Program-made: the position numbers and the translations under genes
NCBI GenBank assembly: GCA_905221605.1
Contig: CAJNDS010002823.1
Location: 270,001 to 334,000, forward strand
DNA length: 64,000 nucleotides
Direction: 5' to 3'
Origin: Symbiodinium natans
Lineage: Eukaryota > Sar > Dinophyceae > Suessiales > Symbiodiniaceae
In this document: piece by piece, positions 40,383-50,519 of the stretch
Layout: each line of letters starts with the position of its first letter
Numbering within the stretch: the stretch's first letter is position 1
The notes under the pieces: generated by a model
The model's database searches: none
What the model was told of the DNA's origin: nothing
The model's input: only the letters and a program-made list of their open reading frames with translations

Positions 40383-40506
40383 TACTTGAAGACTCAGGCG
40401 TAGCTATAAGTAGGGCTATAAGTACCCTAAATAAGGCTATTTCCAGTTATAATTTTAGTTACCCTACTCATATCCCCACTTATAACTACCCATGAACCTC
40501 CAAGTA
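40383..40506. mobile_element. Family C element, complete
   Basis: TACTTGAAGACTCAGGCGTAG...ACTACCCATGAACCTCCAAGTA. 124 bp, the least-rearranged copy. Confidence 0.8.
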
Positions 40507-40596
40507 TAACAAAACCCCGACTCTCCCCCACCACTGAACGACACTCAGCCCGAAGGCTCCAGCAGCTCGCAGCTTGGTTTGCCTGCCTTTTCTTCG

Positions 40597-40694
40597 TTGT
40601 CCAGTAGCCCAGAAAACTAAAGGTTAACCTTGGGGATTCTATAGGGATTCTAATCCCCCTAAGAAGGTTAAAGGTTATCTGCTCTACTACCAAG
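40597..40694. mobile_element. Family K element
   Basis: GTTGTCCAGTAGCCCAG...AAGGTTATCTGCTCTACTACCAAG. Confidence 0.6.
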
Positions 40695-40785
40695 CTTTTT
40701 CGCCTGAAAAATCGAGCGATGTTTGTGAGGACGGCCTGCGAGGGTGTGGGGCCGAGGATGTACATCCATGAGACGACCCCAGCAC

Positions 40786-40957
40786 CCTAAACCCTAAACC
40801 CTAAACCCTAAACCCTAAACCCTAAACCACATAGCCTATGAACAAACGGGGCTGCGAGGCTGAGAGCTGAAATAGATTTAGGGTTTAGGGTTTAGGGTTT
40901 AGGGTTTAGGGTTTAGGGTTCAGGGTTCAGGGTTCAGGGTTTAGGGTTAGGGTTTAG
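40786..40957. repeat. CCCTAAA array facing a TTTAGGG array
   Basis: 40786-40826 (CCCTAAA) and 40877-40957 (TTTAGGG, later TTCAGGG), 50 bp apart. Confidence 0.9.
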
Positions 40958-41157
40958 TTCCTTTTGTTTTTTCTCTCACCACCTCGTACAGCCTTATGCT
41001 TTGGCTTGCAAGGACCTCACCCAGAGAGTCCTTAAGGAAACATAGCTCTATTGTTGAAGTCATGTTACCCCTAGTTGCGGAGCATTGCCAGCATTACAAG
41101 TCATCCGTCATGCCGCATCATCACACGCCAAGCTGAGCATAACAAAGTCAGGGCATG

Positions 41158-41385
41158 CAAGTAATACGGAGGCCTTAATTGTTGGAATAGGGTTTTGGGG
41201 ATTCATGGGAAAACTACTGGACCCTAAGGGAACACAGTTCGTAATCAATGCGACTGGTGTTTGCTTAAGAACCCCATTAAAGGAACAAATATTCTCCTGA
41301 TAAGAGTAATATAGGGACCGTTGTCTGTAAAACTTTTGGGGGGTTCTTAAGCAAGCAGTAGAGTATTCCGACCCCTATATTACTT
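41158..41385. mobile_element. Family N element carrying a nested family A element
   Basis: Ends AAGTAATACGGAGGCC and CGACCCCTATATTACTT are inverted repeats. A family A copy sits at 41254-41361 (CTGGTGTTTGCTTAAG...CTTAAGCAAGCAGTAG). Confidence 0.7.
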
Positions 41386-41486
41386 AGTTGCTAAGTTCAC
41401 AAGCTCTCAAAAAGTGTACGCTTTCAGTTTTATAGGAATTTTATAGTATACCAAAAAGTGTAAAGTGTACTCACTCAGCTGCTCAG
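41386..41486. mobile_element. Family S element
   Basis: TTGCTAAGTTCACAAGCTCTC...GTGTACTCACTCAGCTGCTCAG. Confidence 0.6.
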
Positions 41487-41490
41487 ATTA

Positions 41491-41717
41491 CCCTAAACCC
41501 TAAACCCTAAACCCTGAACCCTAAACCCCCGAAACCCCTCGCCTGGCAGCTGCCATTTGAGCACTCGCCCTCGGCTCGGGCGCGACGCCAGCGGATGCAA
41601 ACGTCCGGCGGCGTACTTTGCACCACCATACCCGACCTGAGGCTTGTTAAAACCCTTTTGAAGAGAGGTCTCTCTCAAGTGCCCTAAACCCTAAACCCTA
41701 AACCCTAAACCCTAAAA
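41491..41717 (-). repeat. Two CCCTAAA arrays
   Basis: 41491-41530 and 41681-41717. Confidence 0.85.
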
Positions 41718-41734
41718 AACAAAACAACAAATAG

Positions 41735-41975
41735 TAGGATTCCCTCAATAAAAAGAACCCCAATAAGGTACCCCTAATATCGTAAACCCACATATTTCCA
41801 AAACTTAAAACCCCATTTTTGCAGAGGAGGCGTGGCCTCCTACCTGCTTGGAGCCTTTGAACTTAACTACGAATTGCTTCAGAACCCAGAAAAAAAAAAA
41901 AAACAAAAATGTTCTTCCTTATTAAGGGTAATGTAGGGATTGTTGTATTCTTTATTCTTTTGGGGTTGAGTTCCA
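41735..41975. mobile_element. Family P element and a degenerate family A element
   Basis: 41735-41805: AATAGTAGGATTCCC...AATAAGGTACCCCTAATATCGTAAACCC. 41867-41975: CTACGAATTGCTTCAGAACC...GGGGTTGAGTTCCAAG with TTCTTCCTTATTAAGG inside. Confidence 0.5.
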
Positions 41976-42075
41976 AGTTAAGCTCCGTGAAATGCTGAGG
42001 GGAGGCATTTCGGGTTTTTAGGGTTTAGGGTTTTTTTTGCCCTAAATCCTACACACTAAATGCCTCCCCTCAGGG

Positions 42076-42153
42076 TTTGGGGTTTAGGGTTTAGGGTTAG
42101 GGTTTAGGGTTTAGGGTCTAGGGTTTAGAGGGTTCACGGTTTAGGGTTTAGGG
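42076..42153 (+). repeat. TTTAGGG array
   Basis: About ten units with variants. Confidence 0.9.
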
Positions 42154-42302
42154 GGCGTCACGGCGGGCGCAGAGCACAGAGTTCTGAAACCTGGCCCAAG
42201 AAGCTTCGCGCCCTCAGGCGATGCATCTTGGACAACCTCGCCCACCTTTCAGAAGCGATACAGCTGCAATGCCCGAGGAAGTAGATGTATTGTAAGCCAA
42301 TT

Positions 42303-42385
42303 ACCCTAAACCCTAAACCCTAAACCCTAAACCCTAAGCCCTAAGCCCTAAGCCCTAAGCCCTAAGCCCTAAGCCCTAAGCCCTC
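42303..42385 (-). repeat. CCCTAAA array turning into pure CCCTAAG
   Basis: Four CCCTAAA units and then about eight consecutive CCCTAAG units, a homogenised variant. Confidence 0.95.
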
Positions 42386-42420
42386 ACAGAACCTTTCAAG
42401 TTGAGCCCTGGCACCCAAAG

Positions 42421-42499
42421 AACTCAAAAGACACGCGCGCGGCTCAAGTGCTGATGCCTCCAACCTGCTGCCCGCCGCGTCGATGGAGATCTGCTTCCG
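42421..42499 (+). CDS. Candidate exon, unknown product
   Basis: + strand, after GCACCCAAAG and before CTTCCG|GTTGGTAGGGTTTAGGG. It reads LKRHARGSSADASNLLPAAS followed by MEICF. It lies between a CCCTAAG array and a TTTAGGG array, the arrangement seen at other candidate exons. Confidence 0.4.
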
Positions 42500-42506
42500 G
42501 TTGGTA

Positions 42507-42620
42507 GGGTTTAGGGTTTAGGGTTTAGGGTTTACGGTTTAGGGTTTAGGGTTTAGGGTTTAGGGTTTAGGGCTTAGGGCTTAGGGCCTAGGGATGCTTA
42601 GGGATTAGGGTTTAGGGTTT
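42507..42620 (+). repeat. TTTAGGG array
   Basis: About 13 units, the later ones GCTTAGGG and GATTAGGG. Confidence 0.95.
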
Positions 42621-42849
42621 GGATGGTGGGTTCGCGGCTTAAGAACACTCTCAATAACCCTCTAAACGCCCTACACCTCCAAGTGTCGGGGCAACTCCAA
42701 GCACCATCACTTAAGGGGCACGCTTAATCTTCTTACCCTATATAACCCCTACATATACGCCTTGAATAGTGTCTATATACCTAAGCAGCCTCCAAATAAT
42801 CCCTACGTAACCCCTGTCCCTTATAAGGGTTTTTCCTGTGAATGCCGAT

Positions 42850-42960
42850 CTAGACCCAGGAGTAACCCAGGAATAAATAGGGTGCTCTTTTAGGTTTAAA
42901 GGGGGTTATAAGGGAACCCAAACCCTAAACAAAGGAATAAGGGCCTACTCTGGGTCCTAG
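42850..42960. mobile_element. Family J element, complete
   Basis: CTAGACCCAGGAGTAACCCAGG...GGGCCTACTCTGGGTCCTAG. The interior contains AACCCTAAAC, a possible telomere-repeat seed. Confidence 0.75.
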
Positions 42961-43332
42961 TGATTGAAAAATCAGAACGCAAAGCTTCCTAGTTCAAGGT
43001 TATGGGTAGTTCTAAGTAGTGTTTTGGGCTACGACCTACGGCGCCCTGGCAATCATCATCATTACTGCAGTGCCTCGTGTACCATTTTTTGTATGTACTG
43101 TACTATTCCTGCACGTTTTTTGCTGTTGTCATGACTGCGACTATCTGTGTGGTTCACTATTGTTAGCTACAATCAGTATGCCTTTTGTTAGGAGGATTCA
43201 TAGCTTGAAGGTGCGAGTACAAGGCTCTTTGTGGGAAAAAACAATGGAAAGACAAAGATGCGCTCCTGAAAGCCAAGTGGCGTCCGCCAGGTCCACTGTT
43301 CGCCGGAGACCGCTGTTCATCAGAATCCTTGA

Positions 43333-43444
43333 CTTAGTAGCCCAGTAACCATATAATAATGAGGGCACCCCTTTTTTGGGTTGGTTACTTTATAAGGAAC
43401 CCAGAACCAAACAAAGGGTAAAGGGTACCACTGGGCTACCATGT
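43333..43444. mobile_element. Family D element
   Basis: CTTAGTAGCCCAGTAACC...GGTACCACTGGGCTACCATG. Confidence 0.7.
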
Positions 43445-43598
43445 AGAGGAAAGTCTGCACCCTTTTTCGGCTCCCTATACATGTCGGAACCCCTTGTAAT
43501 AGGGACCCCCAAAAAGGACTCAGAATTCGGAACGCTACCCATCTGCAAGTGATGTGCTCTCCACCATGTATTTGAGAATGTCAAACCTCGACCATAAT

Positions 43599-43674
43599 CT
43601 ACTAATTGCTTAAGAACCCCGAAAAAACAAACATGTTCTTCCTTTTGAAGGGTAGTATAGCGATTATGATTCTC
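43599..43674. mobile_element. Family A left half
   Basis: CTACTAATTGCTTAAGAACC...TTCTTCCTTTTGAAGGG. The right end is lost. Confidence 0.65.
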
Positions 43675-43679
43675 TATTC

Positions 43680-44245
43680 CCATCAAGCACAAGAGCAAGA
43701 ACAAGAGTCCTTTCGCCCTTAGGCGGTGCGTATGGTCGGGCGGTTGCTAGTATGCTTGTACTGAAACTGTCTTCCAGGATTGTCACCTAGGTTCGGAACC
43801 AAAGTGGGTAATGGTCAGCAGCCAGCAGTCACATGGAACTATCTCCATGATTGTTTCTTCCATAGCTGGTCCGTATCATGTGCCGCCTCGACGTAGATGG
43901 AACTTACAGGTCCGATACCATGTCCTTGTTCTTTTGCGTGAGGCAGTGTTGTCTAAGCAGAGCTCATTGCAACCGCCTTAATTAAACTCTGGAAGACCCG
44001 AAGCCTTCTACGAAATCGATTTAAATTCAATGCGATGGGCCAGACCGCCCACAATCTCCTGTAACAAATATCCTCTTTCCATAGACTAGGCTTTAGGGTA
44101 TGCTGTGTGGCGTCTCGGTCGCTGTCATGCGCACATCGGATGGCCCTGCCACCACTGCTTGTGAGACACGATTGCCTCGGCAGCACATGCTCCATTCTAA
44201 ATTGTTGCCCTGTTGTTCTTACTACAACCAGTCTGCCGAACTCTT
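43680..44245. other. Unique DNA, no gene recognised
   Basis: Low in repeats. Only short open frames. Confidence 0.4.
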
Positions 44246-44247
44246 GA

Positions 44248-44303
44248 GCCCTAAACCCTAAACCCTAAACCCTAAACCCTAAACCCTAAACCCTAAACCC
44301 TAC
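44248..44303 (-). repeat. CCCTAAA array
   Basis: Eight units. Confidence 0.95.
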
Positions 44304-44443
44304 TCCGTCTCCAGCCTTTCGAGATCCCTTAACCCACCCCTGGCCCGTCAGCAGCACCTGAGGGCCTCTTCTCAAAGCCCAGTGGGGTTATAAAGGTTTA
44401 CGTAGGGTTTAGGGTTTAGGGCTCAGGGTTGAGGGTTTAGGGC

Positions 44444-44652
44444 TACTTGGAGGTTCATGGGTAGCAGGGAATGAGGGAATTAGGGCCCTATACTCTTTAA
44501 GGATTACAAAGGGTACCTCGTTCCCCCATTCCCTACTAATCAACAGTAAGATAAGTGGGGTTATAAGTTGGTTAACTATAGTTATAGCTGGATATAACCT
44601 TACTTAGGGTACTCATAACCCTACTCATAACTACCCATGAACCTTCAAGTAG
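44444..44652. mobile_element. Family C element with a nested family E element, flanked by inward-facing arrays
   Basis: TACTTGGAGGTTCATGGGTAG...CTACCCATGAACCTTCAAGTAG. Family E (GCAGGGAATGAGGG...CATTCCCTACTAATCAACAGTAAG) lies at 44465-44540. TTTAGGGC touches the left end and CCCTAAA the right end. Confidence 0.75.
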
Positions 44653-45066
44653 CCCTAAACCCTAAACCCTAAACAGGGTACGCACAACTCTAACTACCCA
44701 TGAACCTTCAAGAAACCTTAGGGCAGCGCAAAGCTGCCATGCCCACGGCCGCTTCTACATCCCAGCCCAAAGCCCCAAGCCAGAAGCTTCCCACTTGCCT
44801 TCACTGGGTTCTTGCGAAGGAGCTTAAAGTCAGTTGCCATGATATCCCGCCAATGGAGAATAATACCGTGCCCTGCTACTTCTGGCAAATTTAGTGCTCG
44901 GCGAATGTCTGAATTTCAAATCCTTTCTAAACCGGTCCGTGAACCCACGGAATAGGACAGGAGGCCCTCATGGCACCAGACTCTCGTGCCCGGCCGACAG
45001 CAGAGCTCAGCAGCATAGTCCTGCTGTGGCGGAAAACTGTGGCGAATGGGATCCAAGAGTCTAGAC

Positions 45067-45108
45067 GGTTTAGGGTTTATAGGGTTTAGGGTTTAGGGTT
45101 TAGGGTTA
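45067..45108 (+). repeat. TTTAGGG array
   Basis: About five units, one TTTATAGGG. Confidence 0.85.
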
Positions 45109-45410
45109 GAGATTCGCTTCTTCAGGCGCGGCTCTTAATGAGGCACAGCCATCAGGCACAGGCATGCCTTCAATGCGTTGTGGTGGGTTACCGAAGTTCT
45201 TGCGGGCGAGTCTCGCTGTGGAATGCTTTGTTTTTGTTTTGCTTTTGTGTCTTCCAGTCTTGTGCGTACTATTGCAACCTGCAACGAGGAGGCAAATGAG
45301 CACATCACACCCTGCACATAGCGCACTACAGTCACATCGCAAGCTGCTCAGTCTCCAGGGCATGTGAGTGAGACAAGTTTAACAATGCAGGGTGCATAAG
45401 GACTAATTAT

Positions 45411-45523
45411 CTTACTGGTGCTTAAGGGAGAGTGGAAGAGTGAAACCCTATAGTAGTCCCTATATAATCCCTTTATAAGAGTCCCTATATTCACTCTTCC
45501 ACTCTCCCTTAAGCACCAGTAAG
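45411..45523. mobile_element. Family F element with 34-bp perfect inverted repeats
   Basis: CTTACTGGTGCTTAAGGGAG... and ...CTCCCTTAAGCACCAGTAAG match perfectly over about 34 bp. TTAT flanks both sides as a likely 4-bp target duplication. It looks recently mobile. Confidence 0.85.
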
Positions 45524-45652
45524 TTATACCACAATACGAGGTTGACGGCAAGTGTCAGAGAACTGTGCCGGGCAAAAGGATGACATCTGAAAGGCTCGGG
45601 TTTCGACGCATGCAATAAAGAAGACCTGGATAAACTCAGAGAAACTCCCCAA

Positions 45653-45752
45653 AGAGCCCAATACCTCTTAAATAAGAAATATACCTTAAATCATATAGGG
45701 ATCCTTAATATGATTTAAGGTATATTCCTTATTTAAGGGGTATTGGGCTCTC
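45653..45752. mobile_element. Family G palindromic element
   Basis: AGAGCCCAATACCTCTTAAA...TTTAAGGGGTATTGGGCTCT. A 100-bp near-perfect hairpin. Confidence 0.85.
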
Positions 45753-46080
45753 TGGGTCCTCAACGGCCCTAAGCCTTGAACGTGGCAATCACCCCCGTGG
45801 ACCTGACAACCTCGTGCCCAGCATGCATCCCACGCTCTCCGGCTGCAGTGCGGCACATGGGAGCCACACCCCTTCCGGCAAATCCCTGGGGAAACACGGG
45901 AATTCTGGCAGTCTTGCAGCAAACGCTCGATCCTAAACATCCGAACAATTCGGGAGGGACCACCTCATTCGATGTTCAAGGGTACCTTACTTCTCCCGAC
46001 CCCGCCAGAAACTCCGAGAGTTAGCCTAGAAGTAGCCAGTGAATTTGCAATAAATGAGCCTCCAGGGAGTGCCGCAGTGG

Positions 46081-46133
46081 GTTTAGGGTTTTGGGGTTTA
46101 AGGTTTAGGGTTTAGGGTTTAAGGTTTAGGGTT
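46081..46133 (+). repeat. TTTAGGG-type array
   Basis: Units alternate TTTAGGG, TTTTGGGG and TTTAAGG. Confidence 0.85.
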
Positions 46134-46148
46134 GTGTGAGTGACGGTC

Positions 46149-46279
46149 TTGGAGGTTCATGGGTAGCGATATGTGGGGTTATCAGTAGAGTTCTATTCTT
46201 CTAAAGGTTTTTAACCTCAGCTGGGCTACTTCTAACCCTATACTCCTAACTACTGTACCCACATGAACATTGAAGTAGC
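46149..46279. mobile_element. Family C element, diverged
   Basis: CTTGGAGGTTCATGGGTAGCG...CCCACATGAACATTGAAGTAG. Confidence 0.6.
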
Positions 46280-46385
46280 AGGCTTCGCGGCCCCTCCTTT
46301 CGGGAGCTGGGAGTTGTAGGCTTCTGGGGCCTCCAAACCCTAAACCCGAAACCAGGGTTTAGGCCATGTATGGGATGCTGTTGAA

Positions 46386-46504
46386 CTGGGTTGCCCCTCA
46401 GATTAAAAAGGGTGCCGCCTTTTTTGCTTGGAAGGCTTTATATCGGAACCTAAACCGCCCAAAAAATAGGAATAAAGGTACTACTCTGGGCATCCAGGCA
46501 ACCC
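46386..46504. mobile_element. Element related to 11980-12092
   Basis: GGGTTGCCCCTCAGATTAAAAAGGG...CTCTGGGCATCCAGGCAACCCC. Confidence 0.55.
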
Positions 46505-46506
46505 CA

Positions 46507-47033
46507 CTAAACCCTAAACCCTAAACCCTAGACCCTCGACCCTCGACCCTAGACCCTAAACCCTAAATGTCTGAAGACTGCAGGAACTCGCAGCACAGGG
46601 TTTAGGGTTAGGGTTTCGGGTTTAGGGCAGAGGTTGCTGTCGTGCTGTTCAGGCTTTCGGTGAGTTCACCCTGCTTCCCATGTACCCGCAGCGCGCCTGA
46701 AAGCCACTCTCGCCAAATCCCCTGCAGTCTCCACCACACGTCCAAGCACACGCTGCTGCACCTCTTGTGCCGCAAACGATGAGGCCCCGAGGCAATCCAC
46801 CAAAATGCCGTCTGCTGGGACGTCAAAATCTGCCGAGGGTTTAGGGTTTAGGGCTTAGAAACAAGGCATAATGCAGACTTGTCAAATCCTGTCACGCAGA
46901 TGGCCGTTTTTTTGTTCCACGAACCCTGAACCTGAGCCCCAAAGCTCCCAGTCTGCAGTCTGCTACCCTAAACCCTAAACCCTAAACACTAAACCCTAAA
47001 CCCTAACCCGAAGCCCTAAACCCTAGACCCACC
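46507..47033. repeat. Short arrays in both orientations
   Basis: CCCTAAA at 46507-46567 (with CCCTCGA and CCCTAGA), TTTAGGG at 46597-46628, CCCTAAA at 46964-47033. GC-rich DNA between. Confidence 0.75.
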
Positions 47034-47094
47034 TCGGCACAGGCCACCAGGCGGCCCGGAACAATGGCGCTCTTCAAGGCTGACAGCACCTGTT

Positions 47095-47136
47095 TTTTTG
47101 TTTTTTTTTTTTTTTTTTGGGGGGGGGGGGGGGGGC
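47095..47136. repeat. T-run joined to G-run
   Basis: T7 G T18 followed immediately by G18. Confidence 0.95.
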
Positions 47137-47811
47137 CTGCTGTTTTGCTTGTCGCGTTCAAGTTGGCTTTTGTTTTGCCACCCGTCTAGCCATGCTCCAC
47201 GGGGCAACTGAAGAGGGAATGCTGTGAACAAGTTGGGTTTAAGGTTTAGGGATGAGGGTTTCGGGTTTAGGGACGCAACTTAGGATTCAGGGTTACAGCA
47301 GCGTGACCACAAACTTCAAGCAGACGCCATCTTGACTAGGTTTGTCGTCGGAGTTCGAGGATTGGAGGCATCGGAGTGAGGATACCAGGTTCCAACAGCA
47401 GCATTCTGCGACCCTTTCTTCAACTTGGAGTGGCACTTCTCCGAAGACCCTCATCACCTGAAATCTGAGGAAATCGGAGGGTCGGTGCGCATAGCGCAAC
47501 CTACACCCTAAACCCTGAACCCTAAACCGTAAACCTGAAACCCAAACTAAACCCTAAACTCTATGCCCCTCCCTCCCTGGGCACCTGGGCCCAGGGCCCC
47601 GGCTCTTCCGAAAGTGCCAGGCGCGGCAACAGCCGCGACCAGGCCGCCTGAGCCGTTGCCTGCGCATGAGGGGTTTGTGGGGTTGGAAGTTCAAGGTTTA
47701 GGGTTTTGATGGCCCCACACCCCTGAGAGGGCTTGGTCTAAGAAGGGTACAAAAGTTCATTGAAACAGGCGAGAATACATTCTAACCCAAGTCACAATTC
47801 TTTACGCCCCC

Positions 47812-47852
47812 CTATCTTACCCCCCCCCACCCCCCCCCCCCCGCCCCCCCTC
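47812..47852. repeat. Poly-C tract
   Basis: Nearly pure C with a few A and G, preceding TCTTGCTGCGGCC. Confidence 0.9.
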
Positions 47853-48483
47853 TTGCTGCGGCCTGGCCAGGACTATCTGCAAGCCCTGCTCTTTCATTCT
47901 CAGAATCTCCAAAATTCAGGACGCCCAAGAAGTCCCTTACGTTTAAGGAAGGTATGGTATATTCCGAAAAACGTCAACCGACACCCTAAGCCTGGAACCT
48001 GAGAGGCCCAGAGGCCCTCTCAATTCAAGCCCCTGCCTGCGCCCGGAGAGCCCCCGCCTGCGCTTCGAGCTCTGCCACCTCAGCAGGGTCAGAGCCCTGG
48101 TACGACATAGAATCACAAAACGCATGCATGTCGATGTGTACGTATATGTGTATGTCTACTCTGAATCAAGGTCTGTTCCTGAATAAACGGGCCTGAGGTC
48201 TCCGGGGTACTTTGGATGGTTTGGAGAGACTCAGCTTCAAAGATGTCTCTTATTCTAAAGGCCTTTATACTGGGGATTTGATGGCTTCATAAGGATGATA
48301 TAGGGATAAAGGGCAAGCACAAGTGTTCGAACAGATGTTCAAACCTACCCTGTATAAGGCGGTGCGGGCTTAGCATTCTGTTCTGAAGGTGGGTTGGGGC
48401 GTCAGCCTCATGGCCGGGAACACAGCGTGCGTAAAATGTGAATCCAGGGCCCCCTAATCCCCCTACCTTTGTTCTCACAAACC

Positions 48484-48587
48484 CTAAGGGTCCATGTACC
48501 TATATAGCATATACTTGATCCTAAAAGGGTTTCCGTAAGGTAGCTTTAGGACCCAAGTATATACTATATAGGTACATGGGCCCTTAG
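48484..48587. mobile_element. Family H element, complete
   Basis: CTAAGGGTCCATGTACCTAT...ATAGGTACATGGGCCCTTAG. 104 bp. Confidence 0.8.
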
Positions 48588-48713
48588 TGAACGGATGTAA
48601 GAATACAAAACGTTCGAGAAGACCATGCCTGGCCTTTGTGCAGCTTCGGGTACGTGCGGTATAACCCTTGAATAAGGGTCGCGTATGATCCCTACACAGC
48701 TTTGGTCAACATC

Positions 48714-48786
48714 CTAAACCCTAATTAAACCCTAAACCCTAAACCCTAAACTCTAAACCCTAAGCCCTAAACCCTAAACCCTAAAC
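48714..48786 (-). repeat. CCCTAAA array
   Basis: Nine to ten units. The last gives the donor GT for the minus-strand exon. Confidence 0.9.
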
Positions 48787-48870
48787 CCTCCACATCCAGG
48801 CAGGCCTTCTGCTTGAGGCCCTCGGCCTCCCTTGCGAGGCTCAGCCGACTTTGGGCACGAGCCTTGGATC
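48787..48870 (-). CDS. Candidate exon, coiled-coil-like, unknown product
   Basis: Minus strand, 84 nt between GAAGCCCCACAG and GTGGAGG|GTTTAGGG. It reads SKARAQSRLSLAREAEGLKQ and then KACLDVE. It enters with two nucleotides and leaves with one, the same phases as the exon at 54769-54888. TTTAGGG lies on its right (48892-48945), so it is bracketed by outward-facing arrays. Confidence 0.5.
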
Positions 48871-48891
48871 CTGTGGGGCTTCGGAGTCAAG

Positions 48892-48970
48892 TGTTTAGGG
48901 TTTAGGGTTTGGGGTTTAGGGTTTAGGGTTTAGGGTTTCGGAGTCCAGTGTTTCGAAGTCAAGGGTTTCG
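48892..48970 (+). repeat. TTTAGGG array
   Basis: Six units then TTTCGGAGTC words. Confidence 0.85.
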
Positions 48971-48973
48971 GGT

Positions 48974-49088
48974 TACTTGGAGGATCATGGGTAGCTGGAG
49001 GTAGGGTTACAAGTAGGGTAGCGAAACTCAAAACCTTACTTCGAGTACTTATAGCCCTGTTTGCAACTTCCCAGTAGCCTCCAAGTAG
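48974..49088. mobile_element. Family C element
   Basis: TACTTGGAGGATCATGGGTAG...CCAGTAGCCTCCAAGTAG. Confidence 0.7.
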
Positions 49089-49164
49089 GAATCAAGGGTT
49101 TAGGCTACAGGGGCCCGGGGCTTAGGAGTCGGATTAGGAATCTAGGAGTCAAGGGTCGAGTTTC

Positions 49165-49242
49165 TGTACCTAAATAGGGAATACTTGGGCCTTAAAGTAT
49201 TTCCTATATAGGGGTTTTGAAATGAGGTACATGGACCCTTAG
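49165..49242. mobile_element. Family H element, left end worn
   Basis: TGTACCTAAATAGGGAATACTTGGGCC...GGTACATGGACCCTTAG. Confidence 0.65.
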
Positions 49243-49249
49243 GGTTACC

Positions 49250-49910
49250 CCCCATGACCTAAGGTTTCAGGCGCCTCGGGACTTACAGAAAGCCGCATGT
49301 GCTCGGACAGTGCTGCAGTGGAGAGTGGTAGGGACTTCCTGGTTCCGACCTGAAAGAGATCGGCAGCGTGCTGTTCCTACACTAACCGTAGTTGTTCAGC
49401 CACAGCATGACTCATAGAAGCCGTGTAAATTTCCACGGAACTGGCAGAATTCACGAAGGTCTTTTTGGAGAGGACTACGAAGTTCAAAGGCCTTCGCCCA
49501 AGAGTCTTATGGTACGAAGCACGTCACGTCGCCGACTCCAGTTTTAACTCAGTGAGTCTGGCGGCTCATGGGTAGACAACTCCCGAAACCCTAAACTCTA
49601 AGCCCTAAGCCCTAAACCGTAAAACTGGCTGATACCTTGGGGCCTTGTGACCCTTATATCCTTGCTTACAAACCCTCATGAACCTCCACAGATATCATAC
49701 GGTCCATAAGCAAAGGGGGTCTGCAACCCATGGTACCCTAATACTCACCACGATCCCTAGGGCTCCCTGAGCTTCCCCAAGGCTTTTTCGTACCTACCCC
49801 CCATGCACCCCCTCTAGCACGAGCGGGTCCTGGCCAGGATTCTCCATCCAAGCTGATGCGACAGATGTTCTGCTGCATAGCCTGGCTGGCGCCTCCTACA
49901 GATCCTAAAG
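49250..49910. other. Mostly unique DNA, no gene recognised
   Basis: Short CCCTAAG words at 49588-49620. No convincing frame. Confidence 0.35.
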
Positions 49911-50075
49911 AGTTAGGGTTTAGGGTTTAGGGTTTGGGGATTTGGAACTTTACTTCTCGGTCGCATGGCATAGCCGGAACCTCCCACCTGAAACTCAAGG
50001 CTGAAGTTCAGAGAGTTCCCACTGAACGTAAACATAACCCCCCCCCCCCACCCAGAGCGGCATTGAGTTTCAGGC

Positions 50076-50290
50076 TTGGGATGTTCCCCCTTATACTAGC
50101 AGTCCTTAACAGGGATTATAATAGGGGTACTATATTCCCCTAAACCCTAAACCCTAAACCCAAACCCTAAACCCTAAACCCTAAACCCTAAACCCTAAAC
50201 CCTAAACCCTAAACCCTAAACCCTAAACCCTAAACCCTAAACCCTAAACCCTAAACCCTAAACCCAACTAAGGAGCTGTTAGTATCCCAA
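50076..50290. mobile_element. Family B element with a 128-bp CCCTAAA array inside
   Basis: Left half TTGGGATGTTCCCCCTTATA...GGGGTACTATATTCCCC. Then 50138-50265 is about 18 CCCTAAA units, followed by the right half AACTAAGGAGCTGTTAGTATCCCAA. It joins at the element's own CCCC. Confidence 0.8.
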
Positions 50291-50302
50291 GGGTTGGCTC
50301 AC

Positions 50303-50387
50303 TATACTTGAGCCCCTGAACTCGCAGTCCGCGGCCTGGAGCTGCTCAGGCGGCTTCGTCAAGGTCTGGCTAAAGCCGGCCATGTAC
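50303..50387 (-). CDS. Candidate exon with good splice signals, unknown product
   Basis: Minus strand, 85 nt. The acceptor is TCTTTCTTTTATTTGCTTAG and the donor ATA|GTGAGCC. It reads YMAGFSQTLTKPPEQLQAAD and then CEFRGSSI, with an internal ATG two codons in. Its downstream intron begins next to the family B/array composite. Confidence 0.5.
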
Positions 50388-50419
50388 CTAAGCAAATAAA
50401 AGAAAGAGACAAAACAGAA

Positions 50420-50513
50420 AACCCTAAACCCTAAACCCGAATCCCCAAACCCTAAACCCTAAACCTTTTTATTCCCGAAACCCTAGCCCTAAACGGCCCT
50501 AAACCCTAAACCC
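50420..50513 (-). repeat. Interrupted CCCTAAA array
   Basis: Units broken by GAATCCC and CTTTTTATTCCCG. Confidence 0.8.
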
Positions 50514-50519
50514 CTCCCC

